DNA of 64,000 nucleotides from Nocardia yamanashiensis NBRC 100130 (GTDB lineage: Bacteria; Actinomycetota; Actinomycetes; Mycobacteriales; Mycobacteriaceae). The stretch lies in contig NZ_BDCD01000020.1 of the NCBI RefSeq assembly GCF_001613325.1, forward strand, positions 1 through 64,000, in the 5' to 3' direction. This document shows positions 32,806 to 41,617 of this stretch, in pieces (the stretch's first letter is position 1; every line of letters begins with the position of its first letter). A program made the translations under genes and the position numbers. The notes beneath the pieces are model-generated. The model had not been told where the DNA came from and searched no databases. It saw only the letters and a program-made list of their open reading frames with translations.

Positions 32806-34517
32806 GACGCGGACCGCATCGAGGGGGCGAGGTCTTCCGCCCAGCCGTCGGTGATCAGTTTGGGGCGGCCGTCGGCGCCGAGGCGGACCGCGGTGCTGCG
32901 GCGGAGTTCCTCGCGCGGGTCGGGGTGGTCGGAACGGGTGTGGCAGCCGCGGCTTTCGGTGCGGGCGGCGGCGGCCAGCAGGAGGGCTCGGGCGGTGAGG
33001 GTGAGTGCGGAGTCCTCGAGTTCGCGGATTACCGCGGCGGCGGAATCCGAACGTGCTGGGGCCGAATCGGAGTTTTCCGTGACGGCGTCCGAGGCTTGTC
33101 CGTTCGGCGATGCGGGCGGGGTGGCTTTGCCGAGGGCGAAGCGGACGGGGAGGTCGGGGGCGCTGACGTCGGAGATGAGGCCGACCATGCGGAGGACGGC
33201 GGAGCGGAGGCCGTCGCCGTCGCGGACTACCGAGGCGCGTTCGGTCATGAGTTCTTGCAGGAGTTTTCGGTCGGCGCGGGGGAAACGGAGGGGGCCGACT
33301 TCGGTGATGGGGGCGGCTTTGCCTTCGCGTTCGGCGGCGGCGGCACCGGCGCGTTCGCCGACCACCAGGCCCTCGAGGAGGCTGTTGGAGGCTAGGCGGT
33401 TGGCTCCGTGCAGGCCGGTGCGCGCGACCTCGCCGGCGGCGTAGAGGCCGGGGACGGCGGTGCGGCCGGAGGTGTCGGTGACCACGCCGCCGCACTGGTA
33501 GTGGGCGGCGGGGGCGACCGGAATGAGGGTGTTGCGCGGGTCGATTCCGGCTGCCAGGCACGAGGCGGTGATGTTGGGGAAGCGCTGGGCGAAGCCGTCG
33601 AGGCGGCGCGCGTCGAGGTAGACGTGGTCGGTGCCGAGCGTGTGCATCCGGGCGGCGATCGCGCGCGAGACGATGTCACGGGGTGCGAGATCTCCGCGTT
33701 CGTGCACGCCCGCCATGACCGATTCACCTTGGGAATCCACGAGAGTCGCGCCCTCGCCGCGCACGGCCTCGCTGATCAGCGGCCGCCGCCCCAGCCCGCC
33801 GGGGGTGAACAGCACGGTCGGATGGAATTGCAGGAACTCCAGATCCGACACCAGCGCACCCGCCCGCAAAGCCAGCGCGATGCCGTCGGCCGTGGCCCCG
33901 GCGGGATTGGTGCTGCAGGCGTACAACTGCCCGAGCCCGCCGGTGGCCAGCAGCACGGCGGGCGTGTGCACCACGCCGAAACCCTGCTCCGACACCGCGA
34001 TCACGCCCCGCACCCCTTCGGGTCCGGTCACGATGTCCAGGACGGCGGCCCCGAACAGCACCGGCAACCCGGCCGCGTTCAACGCCCGCTGCACCTCGGC
34101 TCCGGTGGCATCGCCCCCGGCGTGAATGATCCGCCGGGTGCTGTGCCCGCCCTCCCGGGTCCGCGAAACCTCGCCGTCCCGACCGAGATCGAACACCGCC
34201 CCGAGATCGGTCAGCGCCGCGACGGCATCCACGCCGCCTTCGACGATCGACCGCACCGCCGCCGGATCACACAGCCCGGCCCCCGCCACCACGGTGTCGT
34301 GCACATGCGATTCCACCGAATCCCCGTGCGGCGCAACCACGGCGATCCCGCCCTGCGCGTACTGCGTGGAGGTGTCGGTGGGCCCGCCCTTGCTGAGCGT
34401 CAGCACGCGCAGCCCGCGCAGCGACGCCGTGCGCGCCGCGGTCAATCCCGCGACGCCGCCGCCCACCACCACCAGGTCGGCCTCGGCTTCCCAGGTGATC
34501 GATACGGATGTGTTCAC
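32802..34517 (-). CDS. nadB: L-aspartate oxidase
   Basis: FAD enzyme that oxidises L-aspartate to iminoaspartate for quinolinate synthesis. The 571-residue protein shows the FAD motif VVVGGGVAGLTAA, the SKGGPTDTSTQYAQGG region, EFLQFHPT, and GLYAAGEVARTGLHGANRLASNSLLEGLV. A Ser/Ala/Pro-rich insert (about residues 478-505) in the C-terminal helical domain makes it longer than the roughly 530-residue mycobacterial enzyme. The GTG at 34517 sits behind a GGGGTGG stretch; upstream in-frame sequence has no homology. Confidence 0.95.
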   Translation of the reverse strand: MNTSVSITWEAEADLVVVGGGVAGLTAARTASLRGLRVLTLSKGGPTDTSTQYAQGGIAVVAPHGDSVESHVHDTVVAGAGLCDPAAVRSIVEGGVDAVAALTDLGAVFDLGRDGEVSRTREGGHSTRRIIHAGGDATGAEVQRALNAAGLPVLFGAAVLDIVTGPEGVRGVIAVSEQGFGVVHTPAVLLATGGLGQLYACSTNPAGATADGIALALRAGALVSDLEFLQFHPTVLFTPGGLGRRPLISEAVRGEGATLVDSQGESVMAGVHERGDLAPRDIVSRAIAARMHTLGTDHVYLDARRLDGFAQRFPNITASCLAAGIDPRNTLIPVAPAAHYQCGGVVTDTSGRTAVPGLYAAGEVARTGLHGANRLASNSLLEGLVVGERAGAAAAEREGKAAPITEVGPLRFPRADRKLLQELMTERASVVRDGDGLRSAVLRMVGLISDVSAPDLPVRFALGKATPPASPNGQASDAVTENSDSAPARSDSAAAVIRELEDSALTLTARALLLAAAARTESRGCHTRSDHPDPREELRRSTAVRLGADGRPKLITDGWAEDLAPSMRSAS

Positions 34518-34640
34518 TACATCCACCCCTTTCCGGGGAGACCGTGCGTACCCGCCGCCATGATGGACACATGGCCGAGGGGATGGTGAAGTTCTTCCAC
34601 GGCGCGGGCGCACAGCCCGCGGCCCCGGCGGGGGCCATGG

Positions 34641-35678
34641 CTACTCGCCGCCGCCCGGGTTGCCGATCTCGATCATGCGCTGCACGGAGCTCTTGGCCCG
34701 GGCGGCGGTCTCGAGGTCGACGTGCACCTCGTCGCGGTTCTCCACCAGGCAGCGCAGCAGGGCGGCGGGGGTGATCATCTTCATGTAGGCGCAGGAGGCG
34801 CGGTCGTTGACGGCCTGGAAGTCGATGCCCGGGGCCGCTTTCCGCAGCTGGTGCAGCATGCCGACCTCGGTGGCGACCAGGACCTGCTTGGACTTGGCGG
34901 CCTTGGCGGCGTCGATCATGCCGCCGGTGGACAGGATGTGCACGCGGTCGGCCGGGAACTCGCCCGCACCGGCCAGGTACAACGCCGAAGTGGCGCAACC
35001 GCATTCGGGGTGCACGAACAGTTCGGCATCCGGGTGGGTGCGGGCCTGCTCGTTGAGCTCGTCGCCGTTGATGCCGGCGTGCACGTGGCACTCACCCATC
35101 CAGATGTGCATGTTCTCGCGGCCGGTGAGGCGCTTGACGTGCGCGCCCAGGAACTGGTCCGGCAGGAACAGCACCTCACGGTCGGGGTCGATGGAGGCGA
35201 CCACGTCGACGGCATTGGAGGAGGTGCAGCAGATGTCGGTGAGCGCCTTCACCGCGGCGGTGGTGTTGACGTAGGAGACCACCAGCGCGCCCGGGTGCTC
35301 GGCTTTCCATTCGGCGAGCTGTTCGGCGGTGATGGAGTCGGCCAGCGAGCAGCCCGCGCGCTGATCCGGGATGAGCACGGTCTTCTCGGGGCTGAGGATC
35401 TTGGCGGTCTCGGCCATGAAGTGCACGCCGCAGAAGATGATGGTGTCCTCGGGCGCTTCGGCCGCGATCCGGGACAGCGCCAGGGAGTCGCCCACGTGGT
35501 CGGCCACGTCCTGGATCTCCGGCAGCTGGTAGTTGTGCGCCAGGATGGTGGCATTGCGCTCGCGCGCCAGCCGCTTGATCTCCGCCGCCCACTCCGGCGT
35601 CGCCTCGACGCCCGCGAATCCCGACGGGCCGTCCACGATGCGCTCGGACAGCGCGATCGTCGCACCTAGTGCAGCCAT
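34641..35678 (-). CDS. nadA: Quinolinate synthase
   Basis: Condenses iminoaspartate with dihydroxyacetone phosphate on a [4Fe-4S] cluster. The 345-residue protein shows AHNYQLPEIQDVADHVGDSL, IFCGVHFMAETAKIL, WMGECHVHAG, HPECGCATSALYLAG and ASCAYMKMITP, which supply the three cluster Cys. GAAGGAG precedes the ATG at 35678 by about 8 bases. It is the first gene of nadABC, divergent from nrtR, with the predicted NrtR operator 55-77 bases upstream. Confidence 0.97.
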   Translation of the reverse strand: MAALGATIALSERIVDGPSGFAGVEATPEWAAEIKRLARERNATILAHNYQLPEIQDVADHVGDSLALSRIAAEAPEDTIIFCGVHFMAETAKILSPEKTVLIPDQRAGCSLADSITAEQLAEWKAEHPGALVVSYVNTTAAVKALTDICCTSSNAVDVVASIDPDREVLFLPDQFLGAHVKRLTGRENMHIWMGECHVHAGINGDELNEQARTHPDAELFVHPECGCATSALYLAGAGEFPADRVHILSTGGMIDAAKAAKSKQVLVATEVGMLHQLRKAAPGIDFQAVNDRASCAYMKMITPAALLRCLVENRDEVHVDLETAARAKSSVQRMIEIGNPGGGE

Positions 35679-35732
35679 GGCATGGCTCCTTCTCTCATGC
35701 GCCCGGCAGCTTCGCCGATTCGCATACAACCG

Positions 35733-35755
35733 GTTTTCGACTTAGAATCGAAAAC
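35733..35755. promoter_or_regulatory. Predicted NrtR operator and nrtR promoter
   Basis: Perfect 8-base arms GTTTTCGA and TCGAAAAC around CTTAGAA, in the 77-base gap between nadA and nrtR. The centre contains TAGAAT (35743-35748), a good -10 box ending 7 bases before the nrtR GTG at 35756. Binding of a dimer here would block nrtR transcription directly and could also block nadA. The AT-rich arms stand out from the surrounding GC-rich DNA. Confidence 0.75.
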
Positions 35756-36601
35756 GTGCCCCATAGTAGCACCATCCACGAAACGCTCACCGCGGTGTTC
35801 CAGGTTCGTCGCTTCCCGGACGCCGTCGGTGCAGGTAGAAGTGCTAGCACCGGATCGGAAAGTGGTGCAGGACATGCGAATCGCGGTTCAGCGCCGAGTT
35901 CCGCGGCCGCTGGACGCAATACCGCCGGAACCGACGGGAAGGCCGCGGCCGTCACCCAGCGCTGCCCACCGGGCCAGCACACCGAACTCGCGGTACTGCT
36001 CTGGGAGCGGGCGCTGGACCCGGCGAAGGGCACCTGGTCGCTGCCCGGCGGGCGCTTGCGCGACGACGAGGACCTGGACGCCTCGGCGGCCCGGCAGCTG
36101 GCCGAGAAGGTCGATGTGCGGGAGCTGACGCACCTGGAGCAGCTGTCGGTGTTCAGCGATCCACATCGGGTGCCCGGGGATCGCCGGATCGCCTCGGCCT
36201 ATCTGGGATTGGTGCCGTTGACGGCGGAGCCGGAACTGCCGCCGGACACCCGCTGGCATCCGGTGTCGGCACTGCCCGCCATGTCCTTCGATCACGGCAT
36301 CGTCGTGGAGCACGCGCGCACGCGGCTGGCGGCGAAGCTCTCGTACACGAATATCGCCTTCGCGCTCGCGCCGGAGCGGTTCACCATGTCCACGCTGCGC
36401 GAGATCTATTGTGCGGCGCTGGGATACGACGTGGACACCACGAACCTGCAGCGAGTCCTGTCCCGGCGCAAGGTGATCACACCGACCGGTGCGACGGCAT
36501 CGCCCGGGCGCGCGGGCGGGCGGCCCGCGGCGGTCTACCGATTCACCGACTCGGAGATTCGAGTAACGGACGAATTCGCAGCCCTGCGACCGCCCAGCTA
36601 A
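35756..36601 (+). CDS. nrtR: Nudix-related repressor of NAD synthesis
   Basis: A 281-residue NrtR. Residues about 65-175 form a Nudix fold. Its Nudix box (GGRLRDDEDLDASAARQLAEKVDV) has lost key catalytic residues: Gln instead of the first Glu of REUxEE, and Lys and Asp at the next positions. That fits a sensor, not a hydrolase. Residues about 200-250 form the winged helix (FTMSTLREIYCAALGYDVDTTNLQRVLSRRKV). An unusual Ser/Ala/Gly-rich insert spans residues 24-65. GTG start is leaderless relative to TAGAAT. Known NrtR proteins repress nad genes and respond to ADP-ribose or NAD; that role is inferred here. Confidence 0.88.
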   Translation: MPHSSTIHETLTAVFQVRRFPDAVGAGRSASTGSESGAGHANRGSAPSSAAAGRNTAGTDGKAAAVTQRCPPGQHTELAVLLWERALDPAKGTWSLPGGRLRDDEDLDASAARQLAEKVDVRELTHLEQLSVFSDPHRVPGDRRIASAYLGLVPLTAEPELPPDTRWHPVSALPAMSFDHGIVVEHARTRLAAKLSYTNIAFALAPERFTMSTLREIYCAALGYDVDTTNLQRVLSRRKVITPTGATASPGRAGGRPAAVYRFTDSEIRVTDEFAALRPPS

Positions 36602-36622
36602 CCGCCACTTCGGGCGCGCCGA

Positions 36623-36796
36623 CTAATCGCGGTCGCGCTTGCGGTGTTTGTCGGCGCGCTTGTAGGCCCGTCCGCTCGGAACGGGTTGCGCCGCATTGGA
36701 TCGGCGTAGTTCGTGGCGCTGCCGCCACGCGGTGAGGTCCGGTCGCTCCCCGGCGGTTTGCGGGGCGGGACCGGGCTGAGAAGCGACGGCGCCCAT
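36623..36796 (-). CDS. 57-residue basic protein
   Basis: A short gene starting MGAVASQPGPAPQTAG and ending KHRKRDRD, preceded by AAGGGGG about 9 bases upstream, one of the best ribosome sites in the region. The C-terminal half is strongly basic (Arg/Lys about one in three) and could bind nucleic acid or membranes. It has no Cys and no hydrophobic segment. It lies between nrtR (converging) and the DUF2567 gene. No family was recognised. Confidence 0.6.
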   Translation of the reverse strand: MGAVASQPGPAPQTAGERPDLTAWRQRHELRRSNAAQPVPSGRAYKRADKHRKRDRD

Positions 36797-36868
36797 GGCC
36801 GGTCCCCCTTACATCCGTGAAGTCCGGCTCCACGGTAGGGGCACCCACTGACAGGTCGCCAGCGAATT

Positions 36869-37588
36869 TCAGCGGGTGCGATCGGATTCCGGCACGGAGC
36901 CGGGAGCCTCGAACGGCACCACGGGATCTCGGGGGCCGAGCGGTTGCGCCGGAGCGCCATTGGCGTACGGGCCGTAGGTCATGGCGGTGCCGAAGCCGGG
37001 TGCGACGACCTCGGGCTGCGGCAGTTCCCCACCGAACGGCAGGTATTCACCGCTGCCCAGATCGTCAGAAGTGCTGAGCGCGGCCATGATCAGCACGACC
37101 AGCGCCGCCAGCAGCGGCTGCACCAGTAGCACCGGCCAGCCTTCCACGATCGGCGCTATCTCCACGATGGACCGCACGGGCGGATGCGCCGGCCGGGTAT
37201 GCAATTGCTCGGCCACCGCCTCCCCCACCCAGCGCATGAGCGAAGACCCCAGCGCCGCACCGGCGAGCAGACCGACCAGCAGGATCGGCCCGCGCACCCG
37301 CCGCCATCGCCAGGTCGCCACCGCGGTCAGCACCGCGACCACCATGGCGATCAGCACATAGATGGCCACGGCATCGAACCGATGCGTGCTCTCCCCCGTC
37401 AGCGGCGCCCCGCGATCGGGCTCCACCACCAGAAGCTGTTCGGCGGGAGCCAGATACGCCCACACCACCCCGCCCAGCGCGCTGAACGCCGCGACGGCGA
37501 GGAAGACCAGCGCCGCGGCCCGGCCCTCCCGCTTGACGACCTCGGCGGATAGCCTCCCGGGCGCGGCGCCGGCCACGGTGGCTGCCAC
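36869..37588 (-). CDS. DUF2567-like membrane protein
   Basis: A 239-residue protein with four membrane segments (about residues 26-48, 74-95, 100-120, 152-172) and a long Pro/Gly-rich cytosolic tail. It corresponds by position and layout to M. tuberculosis Rv1591, which follows Rv1590 (bsaP) after bioB. The GTG start overlaps the bsaP stop by one base (TAGTG), so it is co-translated with it. A role in biotin synthesis is suggested by position only. Confidence 0.78.
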   Translation of the reverse strand: MAATVAGAAPGRLSAEVVKREGRAAALVFLAVAAFSALGGVVWAYLAPAEQLLVVEPDRGAPLTGESTHRFDAVAIYVLIAMVVAVLTAVATWRWRRVRGPILLVGLLAGAALGSSLMRWVGEAVAEQLHTRPAHPPVRSIVEIAPIVEGWPVLLVQPLLAALVVLIMAALSTSDDLGSGEYLPFGGELPQPEVVAPGFGTAMTYGPYANGAPAQPLGPRDPVVPFEAPGSVPESDRTR

Positions 37589-37809
37589 TAGCGGCGTTCC
37601 AGATCGCTGGAGTCGAGCACCCCGTGCCGGGAGCACTTCGCCCACCAGCCGTCGGGGCTGACCTGCACGATCATCCGGCGGCCGCACTGTTCGCAGAAGC
37701 GCGGCGGCTCCAATCCCAGTGCGGCGGAAGGTGGAATCGGGTCGTCCAGACCCGGCACCACGCGCTTACCCGTGAACGGGTTGTATCGCTCCTCGATGTC
37801 CACGACCAC
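37588..37809 (-). CDS. bsaP: Biotin synthase auxiliary protein
   Basis: A 73-residue protein matching the mycobacterial Rv1590 type: N-terminal EERYNPFTGKRVVPGL, then FCEQCGRRM and WWAKCSRHG, which supply three Cys and a His. In mycobacteria the Rv1590 homologue (BsaP) is required for full biotin synthase activity. The gene is 12 bases after bioB and 1 base overlaps the DUF2567 gene. GTG at 37809 sits directly on its ribosome site AGGAAG; a second GTG two codons later has better spacing. Confidence 0.88.
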   Translation of the reverse strand: MVVDIEERYNPFTGKRVVPGLDDPIPPSAALGLEPPRFCEQCGRRMIVQVSPDGWWAKCSRHGVLDSSDLERR

Positions 37810-37821
37810 CTTCCTACTATC

Positions 37822-38859
37822 TCAGAGCGTTTCGTTCAGCGCCTTGATCGGCATCTTCAGTTCGCCGAGCAGATCGATATCCGATTCGGCGGGCCGGCCC
37901 AGGGTGGTCAGGTAGTTGCCGACGATGACGGCATTGATGCCGCCGAGGATGCCCTGCTTGGCGCCCAGGTCGCCGAGGGTGATCTCGCGACCGCCCGCGA
38001 AACGCAGGATGGTGCGCGGCAGCGCGAGGCGGAAGGCGGCCACGGCGCGCAGCGCGTCGGCGGCCGGCAGCACCTCGAGGTCGCCGAAGGGGGTGCCCGG
38101 GCGCGGGTTGAGGAAGTTCAGCGGCACCTCGTCCGGCTCCAGCGACGCCAGGTCGGCGGCGAATTCGGCACGCTGCTCCAGGGATTCGCCCATGCCGAGG
38201 ATGCCGCCGCAGCAGACCTCCATACCGGCCTCGCGCACCATGCGCAGGGTTTCCCAGCGCTCGTCGTAGGTGTGGGTGGTGACCACGTTCGGGAAGTGCG
38301 AGCGCGCGGTCTCGAGATTGTGGTTGTAGCGGTGCACGCCCATGGCGGCCAGCTGATTCACCTGATCCTGGTTCAGCATGCCGAGCGAGCAGGCGACCTG
38401 GATGTCGACCTCGTTGCGGATGGCCTCCACGCCGGCCGCGACCTGCGCCATCAAACGCTCGTCGGGTCCGCGCACCGCGGCCACGATGCAGAATTCGGTC
38501 GCGCCGGTCTTGGCGGTCTGCTTGGCGGCCTCGACCAGCGATGGGATGTCCAGCCACGCGGCGCGCACCGGCGACTGGAAAAGGCCGGACTGCGAACAGA
38601 AGTGGCAGTCCTCGGGGCAGCCGCCGGTCTTGAGCGAGATGATGCCCTCGACCTCGACCTCGGGACCGCACCACTTCATGCGCACGTCGTGCGCGAGGGC
38701 GAGCAGCTCCTCGAGCTTGTCGTCGCCCAGCCGCAGCACCTCGAGGGTCTGTTCCTGGTTCAGGCCGACGCCGCGTTCGAGCACCTGCTCGCGGGCGATG
38801 GCGAGAATGTCGTCGCTGGCCGAGCCGGCGGCTTCGGTGGTGACGGCTGCCTGGGTCAT
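37822..38859 (-). CDS. bioB: Biotin synthase
   Basis: Radical-SAM enzyme that inserts sulfur into dethiobiotin. The 345-residue protein has the cluster motif GGCPEDCHFCSQSG (CxxxCxxC), NHNLETARSHFPN for dethiobiotin binding, and the further Cys/Arg residues for the sulfur-donor cluster (FCIVAAVRG, QVACSLGML, RFAGGRE). ATG at 38859 is used; a TTG three codons upstream sits closer to GAAGGGA. A predicted BioQ box lies 41-57 bases upstream, shared with bioQ. Confidence 0.97.
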   Translation of the reverse strand: MTQAAVTTEAAGSASDDILAIAREQVLERGVGLNQEQTLEVLRLGDDKLEELLALAHDVRMKWCGPEVEVEGIISLKTGGCPEDCHFCSQSGLFQSPVRAAWLDIPSLVEAAKQTAKTGATEFCIVAAVRGPDERLMAQVAAGVEAIRNEVDIQVACSLGMLNQDQVNQLAAMGVHRYNHNLETARSHFPNVVTTHTYDERWETLRMVREAGMEVCCGGILGMGESLEQRAEFAADLASLEPDEVPLNFLNPRPGTPFGDLEVLPAADALRAVAAFRLALPRTILRFAGGREITLGDLGAKQGILGGINAVIVGNYLTTLGRPAESDIDLLGELKMPIKALNETL

Positions 38860-38899
38860 GGCGCGCAAATCCCTTCGTCCGGCCCCGTAGGCCGAGCAA

Positions 38900-38916
38900 C
38901 TTGAACGGTGTTCAGG
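38900..38916. promoter_or_regulatory. BioQ box 1 (bioB/bioQ)
   Basis: CTTGAACGGTGTTCAGG, with the palindromic core TGAAC-GGT-GTTCA, lies between bioB and the divergent TetR gene. TAGGCT (38918-38923) just after it is a likely -10 box for bioQ. The core matches the boxes before bioF and bioA and the known mycobacterial BioQ box style. Confidence 0.8.
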
Positions 38917-38966
38917 GTAGGCTAGCAGCCGGAAACGTGAGCCGGAACACGAAGGGGTCGGAATCA

Positions 38967-39551
38967 GTGCAACTGCACCGCACGGATGTGGTCGACGGGG
39001 CCATCGCCATTCTCGATCAGTACGGCCTCGCGGATCTCACCATGCGGCGGCTGGCCGGATCGCTGCATGTCCAGCCCGGGGCGCTGTACTGGCATTTCCC
39101 CAATAAGCAGGCGCTGCTGGGCGCGGTGGCGGACCGGATTCTCGCGCCCATGGACGAGGCCGTCGAGGCGACCGAGTGGTCGAGTCAGATCACCGAGCTC
39201 GCGCATCGGCTGCGGTCCTGCCTGCTCGCCTATCGCGATGGGGCGGAACTGGTTTCGTCCACCTACGCCTCCCGGCTCACCACCTCCAAGGGCCGCGAGC
39301 GCCTGGCCTCGGCGGCCATTCGCGCCGGAATGACCCGGGAGGAAGCCGATCTCGCGGCCTTCACCCTGCTGTACTACGTGCTCGGTCAGACCGTGGACGA
39401 GCAGTCGCGCATCCAGATGGACTCGGCGGGCGCGCTCACCGAGGAGAACTCCCCGCTGCACGACACCGTGGACGCGACGGCGCGCTTCGATTTCGGCTTG
39501 CAGCTGTTCGTGTCCGGTGTGCGGCATCTGCTGGGCACCCGGGTGCGCTGA
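38967..39551 (+). CDS. bioQ: TetR-family repressor of biotin genes
   Basis: A 194-residue TetR regulator. The HTH is DLTMRRLAGSLHVQPGALYWHFPNKQALL (about residues 22-50), and the C-terminal domain is of the TetR_C_1 type. Its position divergent from bioB, with a TGAAC-N3-GTTCA palindrome between, and two more copies before bioF and bioA, identify it as BioQ, the biotin regulator of mycobacteria and corynebacteria. GTG at 38967 follows a weak ribosome site; GTG at 38937 would add 10 residues. Confidence 0.85.
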   Translation: MQLHRTDVVDGAIAILDQYGLADLTMRRLAGSLHVQPGALYWHFPNKQALLGAVADRILAPMDEAVEATEWSSQITELAHRLRSCLLAYRDGAELVSSTYASRLTTSKGRERLASAAIRAGMTREEADLAAFTLLYYVLGQTVDEQSRIQMDSAGALTEENSPLHDTVDATARFDFGLQLFVSGVRHLLGTRVR

Positions 39552-39594
39552 GGTCACGACCCCCGTCCGCCGAATTAATACCGAACGGTAGAGT

Positions 39595-39720
39595 TTCGGC
39601 CGTCATCCCCGGCGGGTGCGGGAATCCGGTGTGAATCCGGAACGGTCGCGCCACTGTGAGCGTGCGAATTTCGTGCGCGAGTCAGACCTCCCCCACCGGG
39701 CAGCATTCTGGAGAGGCCGC
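39595..39720 (+). ncRNA. Cobalamin riboswitch
   Basis: The AdoCbl aptamer landmarks appear in order: GGGTGCGGGAATCCGGTG, GAATCCGG, GCGCCACTG near 39649-39656, and the B12 box GAGTCAGACCTCC (39679-39691). It lies between bioQ and the btuC gene. Downstream genes encode a full cobalamin-type uptake system, so vitamin B12 should turn off its own uptake. Ends are approximate. The ribosome site GGAG (39732-39735) would be the expression platform target. Confidence 0.9.
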
Positions 39721-39743
39721 GATTTGCCTGTGGAGCTAGGTCG

Positions 39744-40772
39744 ATGAGCCGTGCGCGGACATCGTTGTGGTTACCCCTGCTCGGGGGTTTGCTGATCGTC
39801 GCCATGGTGGTGGCGACCGGGTTCGGCGCCGAGATCGTGCCGGTGCGCTCGGTCATCGAGGTACTAGCCGGACGGCTGAGCGGGAACCCCGCGAACTCCG
39901 GTCTCGACACCATCGTGTGGCAATTGCGGGTACCGCGCACCGTGCTCGCCGCCATCGTGGGCGCGGGTCTCGCGCTCGCCGGGACCGCCATGCAGACCCT
40001 GGTGCGCAATCCCCTCGCCGACCCCTATCTGCTCGGCGTCTCCTCCGGTGCGGGAGTCGGTGCGGCGGCGGTCATCACATCCGGGGTGTTCGCCGGGGCT
40101 GGGCTGTGGGCGCTGTCGGCGGGCGCGCTCGCCGGGGCCCTGCTCGCGGCGGCCGCGGTCTTCATCATCGCGATCGCGCAGGGCGGACTGACTCCGTTGC
40201 GGCTGGTGCTCACCGGCACCGTGCTCGGCTCCGCGTTCGCGGCGTTCAGCAGCTACCTGGTCTTCCGCAGCAGCGATCCCGCCGCCGCCCAATCGGTCCT
40301 GTTCTGGCTGCTCGGCAGCCTGTCCGGCGCGGACTGGACCCGAATCCTGCTGCCCGCCACCGTGGTAGCGGTCTGCGCGGGGGCCCTCATGCTGGCCGCC
40401 AACTGGCTCGACGCCCTGAACCTGGGCCCGGACGCGGCCGCCTCCATCGGAGTTCCGGTGCGCGAGCTGCGCATCGCGCTATTCATACTCCTCGCGATCC
40501 TGGTGGGCGTCCTGGTAGCGGTCTCCGGCGGTATCGGGTTCGTCGGCCTGGTGGTACCGCATGCCGCTCGCCTGCTGGTCGGTCCGCGGCACCGCATGCT
40601 GCTGCCGACGTCCGCGCTCTGCGGCGCGATCTTCCTCGTAGCCGCCGACGCGGCCACCCGGGTCCTGGTGCGCCCCACCGAAATCCCGGTCGGCGTCCTC
40701 ACCGGCCTGATCGGCGCCCCCGCCTTCCTGCTGCTCATGGGCCGCCGCCGCTACCGATTCGGTGCCGCATGA
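39744..40772 (+). CDS. btuC: Cobalamin ABC transporter permease (FecCD family)
   Basis: A 342-residue permease with about 10 membrane segments. FecCD signatures LRVPRTVLAAIVGAGLALAG, QTLVRNPLADPYLLGVSSGA and GFVGLVVPHAARLLVGPRHR (the ATPase-contact loop) are all present. It is the first gene after a cobalamin riboswitch, which makes vitamin B12 the likely substrate over siderophores. GGAG precedes the ATG by 8 bases. Its stop overlaps the btuD start (ATGA). Confidence 0.94.
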   Translation: MSRARTSLWLPLLGGLLIVAMVVATGFGAEIVPVRSVIEVLAGRLSGNPANSGLDTIVWQLRVPRTVLAAIVGAGLALAGTAMQTLVRNPLADPYLLGVSSGAGVGAAAVITSGVFAGAGLWALSAGALAGALLAAAAVFIIAIAQGGLTPLRLVLTGTVLGSAFAAFSSYLVFRSSDPAAAQSVLFWLLGSLSGADWTRILLPATVVAVCAGALMLAANWLDALNLGPDAAASIGVPVRELRIALFILLAILVGVLVAVSGGIGFVGLVVPHAARLLVGPRHRMLLPTSALCGAIFLVAADAATRVLVRPTEIPVGVLTGLIGAPAFLLLMGRRRYRFGAA

Positions 40773-41617
40773 GGTGGCGGCGCACGACGACCGAGCTCAG
40801 CGGAGCTGCGGCGGCGAGCGCGACACCGCCCATGAACGCGGCCCGGATCGACGTGCGGGCGCTGGCTTGTGCGGCGGGGCGGCGGACCGTGGTGACGGGG
40901 GTGGAGTTCTCGGTGCGGGCCGGGGAGGTCGTGGGGATCGTGGGGCCGAACGGGAGCGGGAAGACCACACTGTTGCGGACGCTGGCCGGGCTGACACGGC
41001 CGGTGAGCGGGGAGGTGCTGGTCGGAGGGCGTGCGGTGCACCGGGTTTCGGGGCGGGAGCGGGCTCGGCTGGTGGCGTTGGTGGGGCAGGACGAGCGGCC
41101 GCCGGAGGATCTGCTGGTGGGGGAATTGGTGGCGTTGGGGCGGACGCCGTATCTGCCGCCGTGGGGTGCGGGTGGAGGCGGGGAGCAGGCGGTGGTCGCG
41201 GAGGCACTGCGGCGGGTGGATCTGGCGGGGTTCGAAGGCCGGGCGGTGCACCGGCTGTCGGGCGGCGAGCGGCAGCGGGTGATGCTGGCGCGGGCGCTGG
41301 CGCAGGAGACGCCGGTGTTGCTGCTGGACGAGCCGACCAATCATCTCGATGTGACGCATCAGCTCGAATTGCTGGAACTGGCAAGGGGATTGGGCCGGAC
41401 AGTGGTCATGAGCCTGCACGAGCTGGCGCTGGCGGACCGGTACTGCGATCGAGTGCTGGTCGTGCACGACGGGCGGACCGAACCGCTGGCGGAGCCGGGG
41501 GTGGCCCTGCGGAACGAGGTGCTCGAGAAGGTTTTCGGGGTGGGTGCGACGCGGGTGGCGCATCCGGAGACCGGGGAAACACATTTACTGATCACTGCGC
41601 GAAAGGCTCAGGCGTGA
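40769..41617 (+). CDS. btuD: Cobalamin ABC transporter ATP-binding protein
   Basis: A 282-residue ATPase: Walker A GPNGSGKTT, signature LSGGERQR, Walker B VLLLDEPTNHLD, H-loop MSLHE. It powers BtuC. The ATG at 40769 overlaps the btuC stop; an internal ATG (40832) would remove a 21-residue leader that is not part of the ATPase fold. Its stop overlaps the btuF GTG (GTGA). Highly G-rich codons (CGG, GGG, CTG) mark this gene against its neighbours. Confidence 0.93.
   Translation: MRWRRTTTELSGAAAASATPPMNAARIDVRALACAAGRRTVVTGVEFSVRAGEVVGIVGPNGSGKTTLLRTLAGLTRPVSGEVLVGGRAVHRVSGRERARLVALVGQDERPPEDLLVGELVALGRTPYLPPWGAGGGGEQAVVAEALRRVDLAGFEGRAVHRLSGGERQRVMLARALAQETPVLLLDEPTNHLDVTHQLELLELARGLGRTVVMSLHELALADRYCDRVLVVHDGRTEPLAEPGVALRNEVLEKVFGVGATRVAHPETGETHLLITARKAQA

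Noticed and set aside
34518..34640. Coupling mini-ORF between nadA and nadB
   Set aside because: An ATG lies 2 bases after the nadA stop, but its frame runs far into nadB, and the -1 frame before the nadB GTG is closed by TAG. No bridging pattern exists here.
39601..39625. CGTCATCCCCGGCGGG as another copy of the dispersed intergenic repeat
   Set aside because: It is part of the cobalamin riboswitch leader and has no second arm, so similarity to the repeat is probably coincidental.
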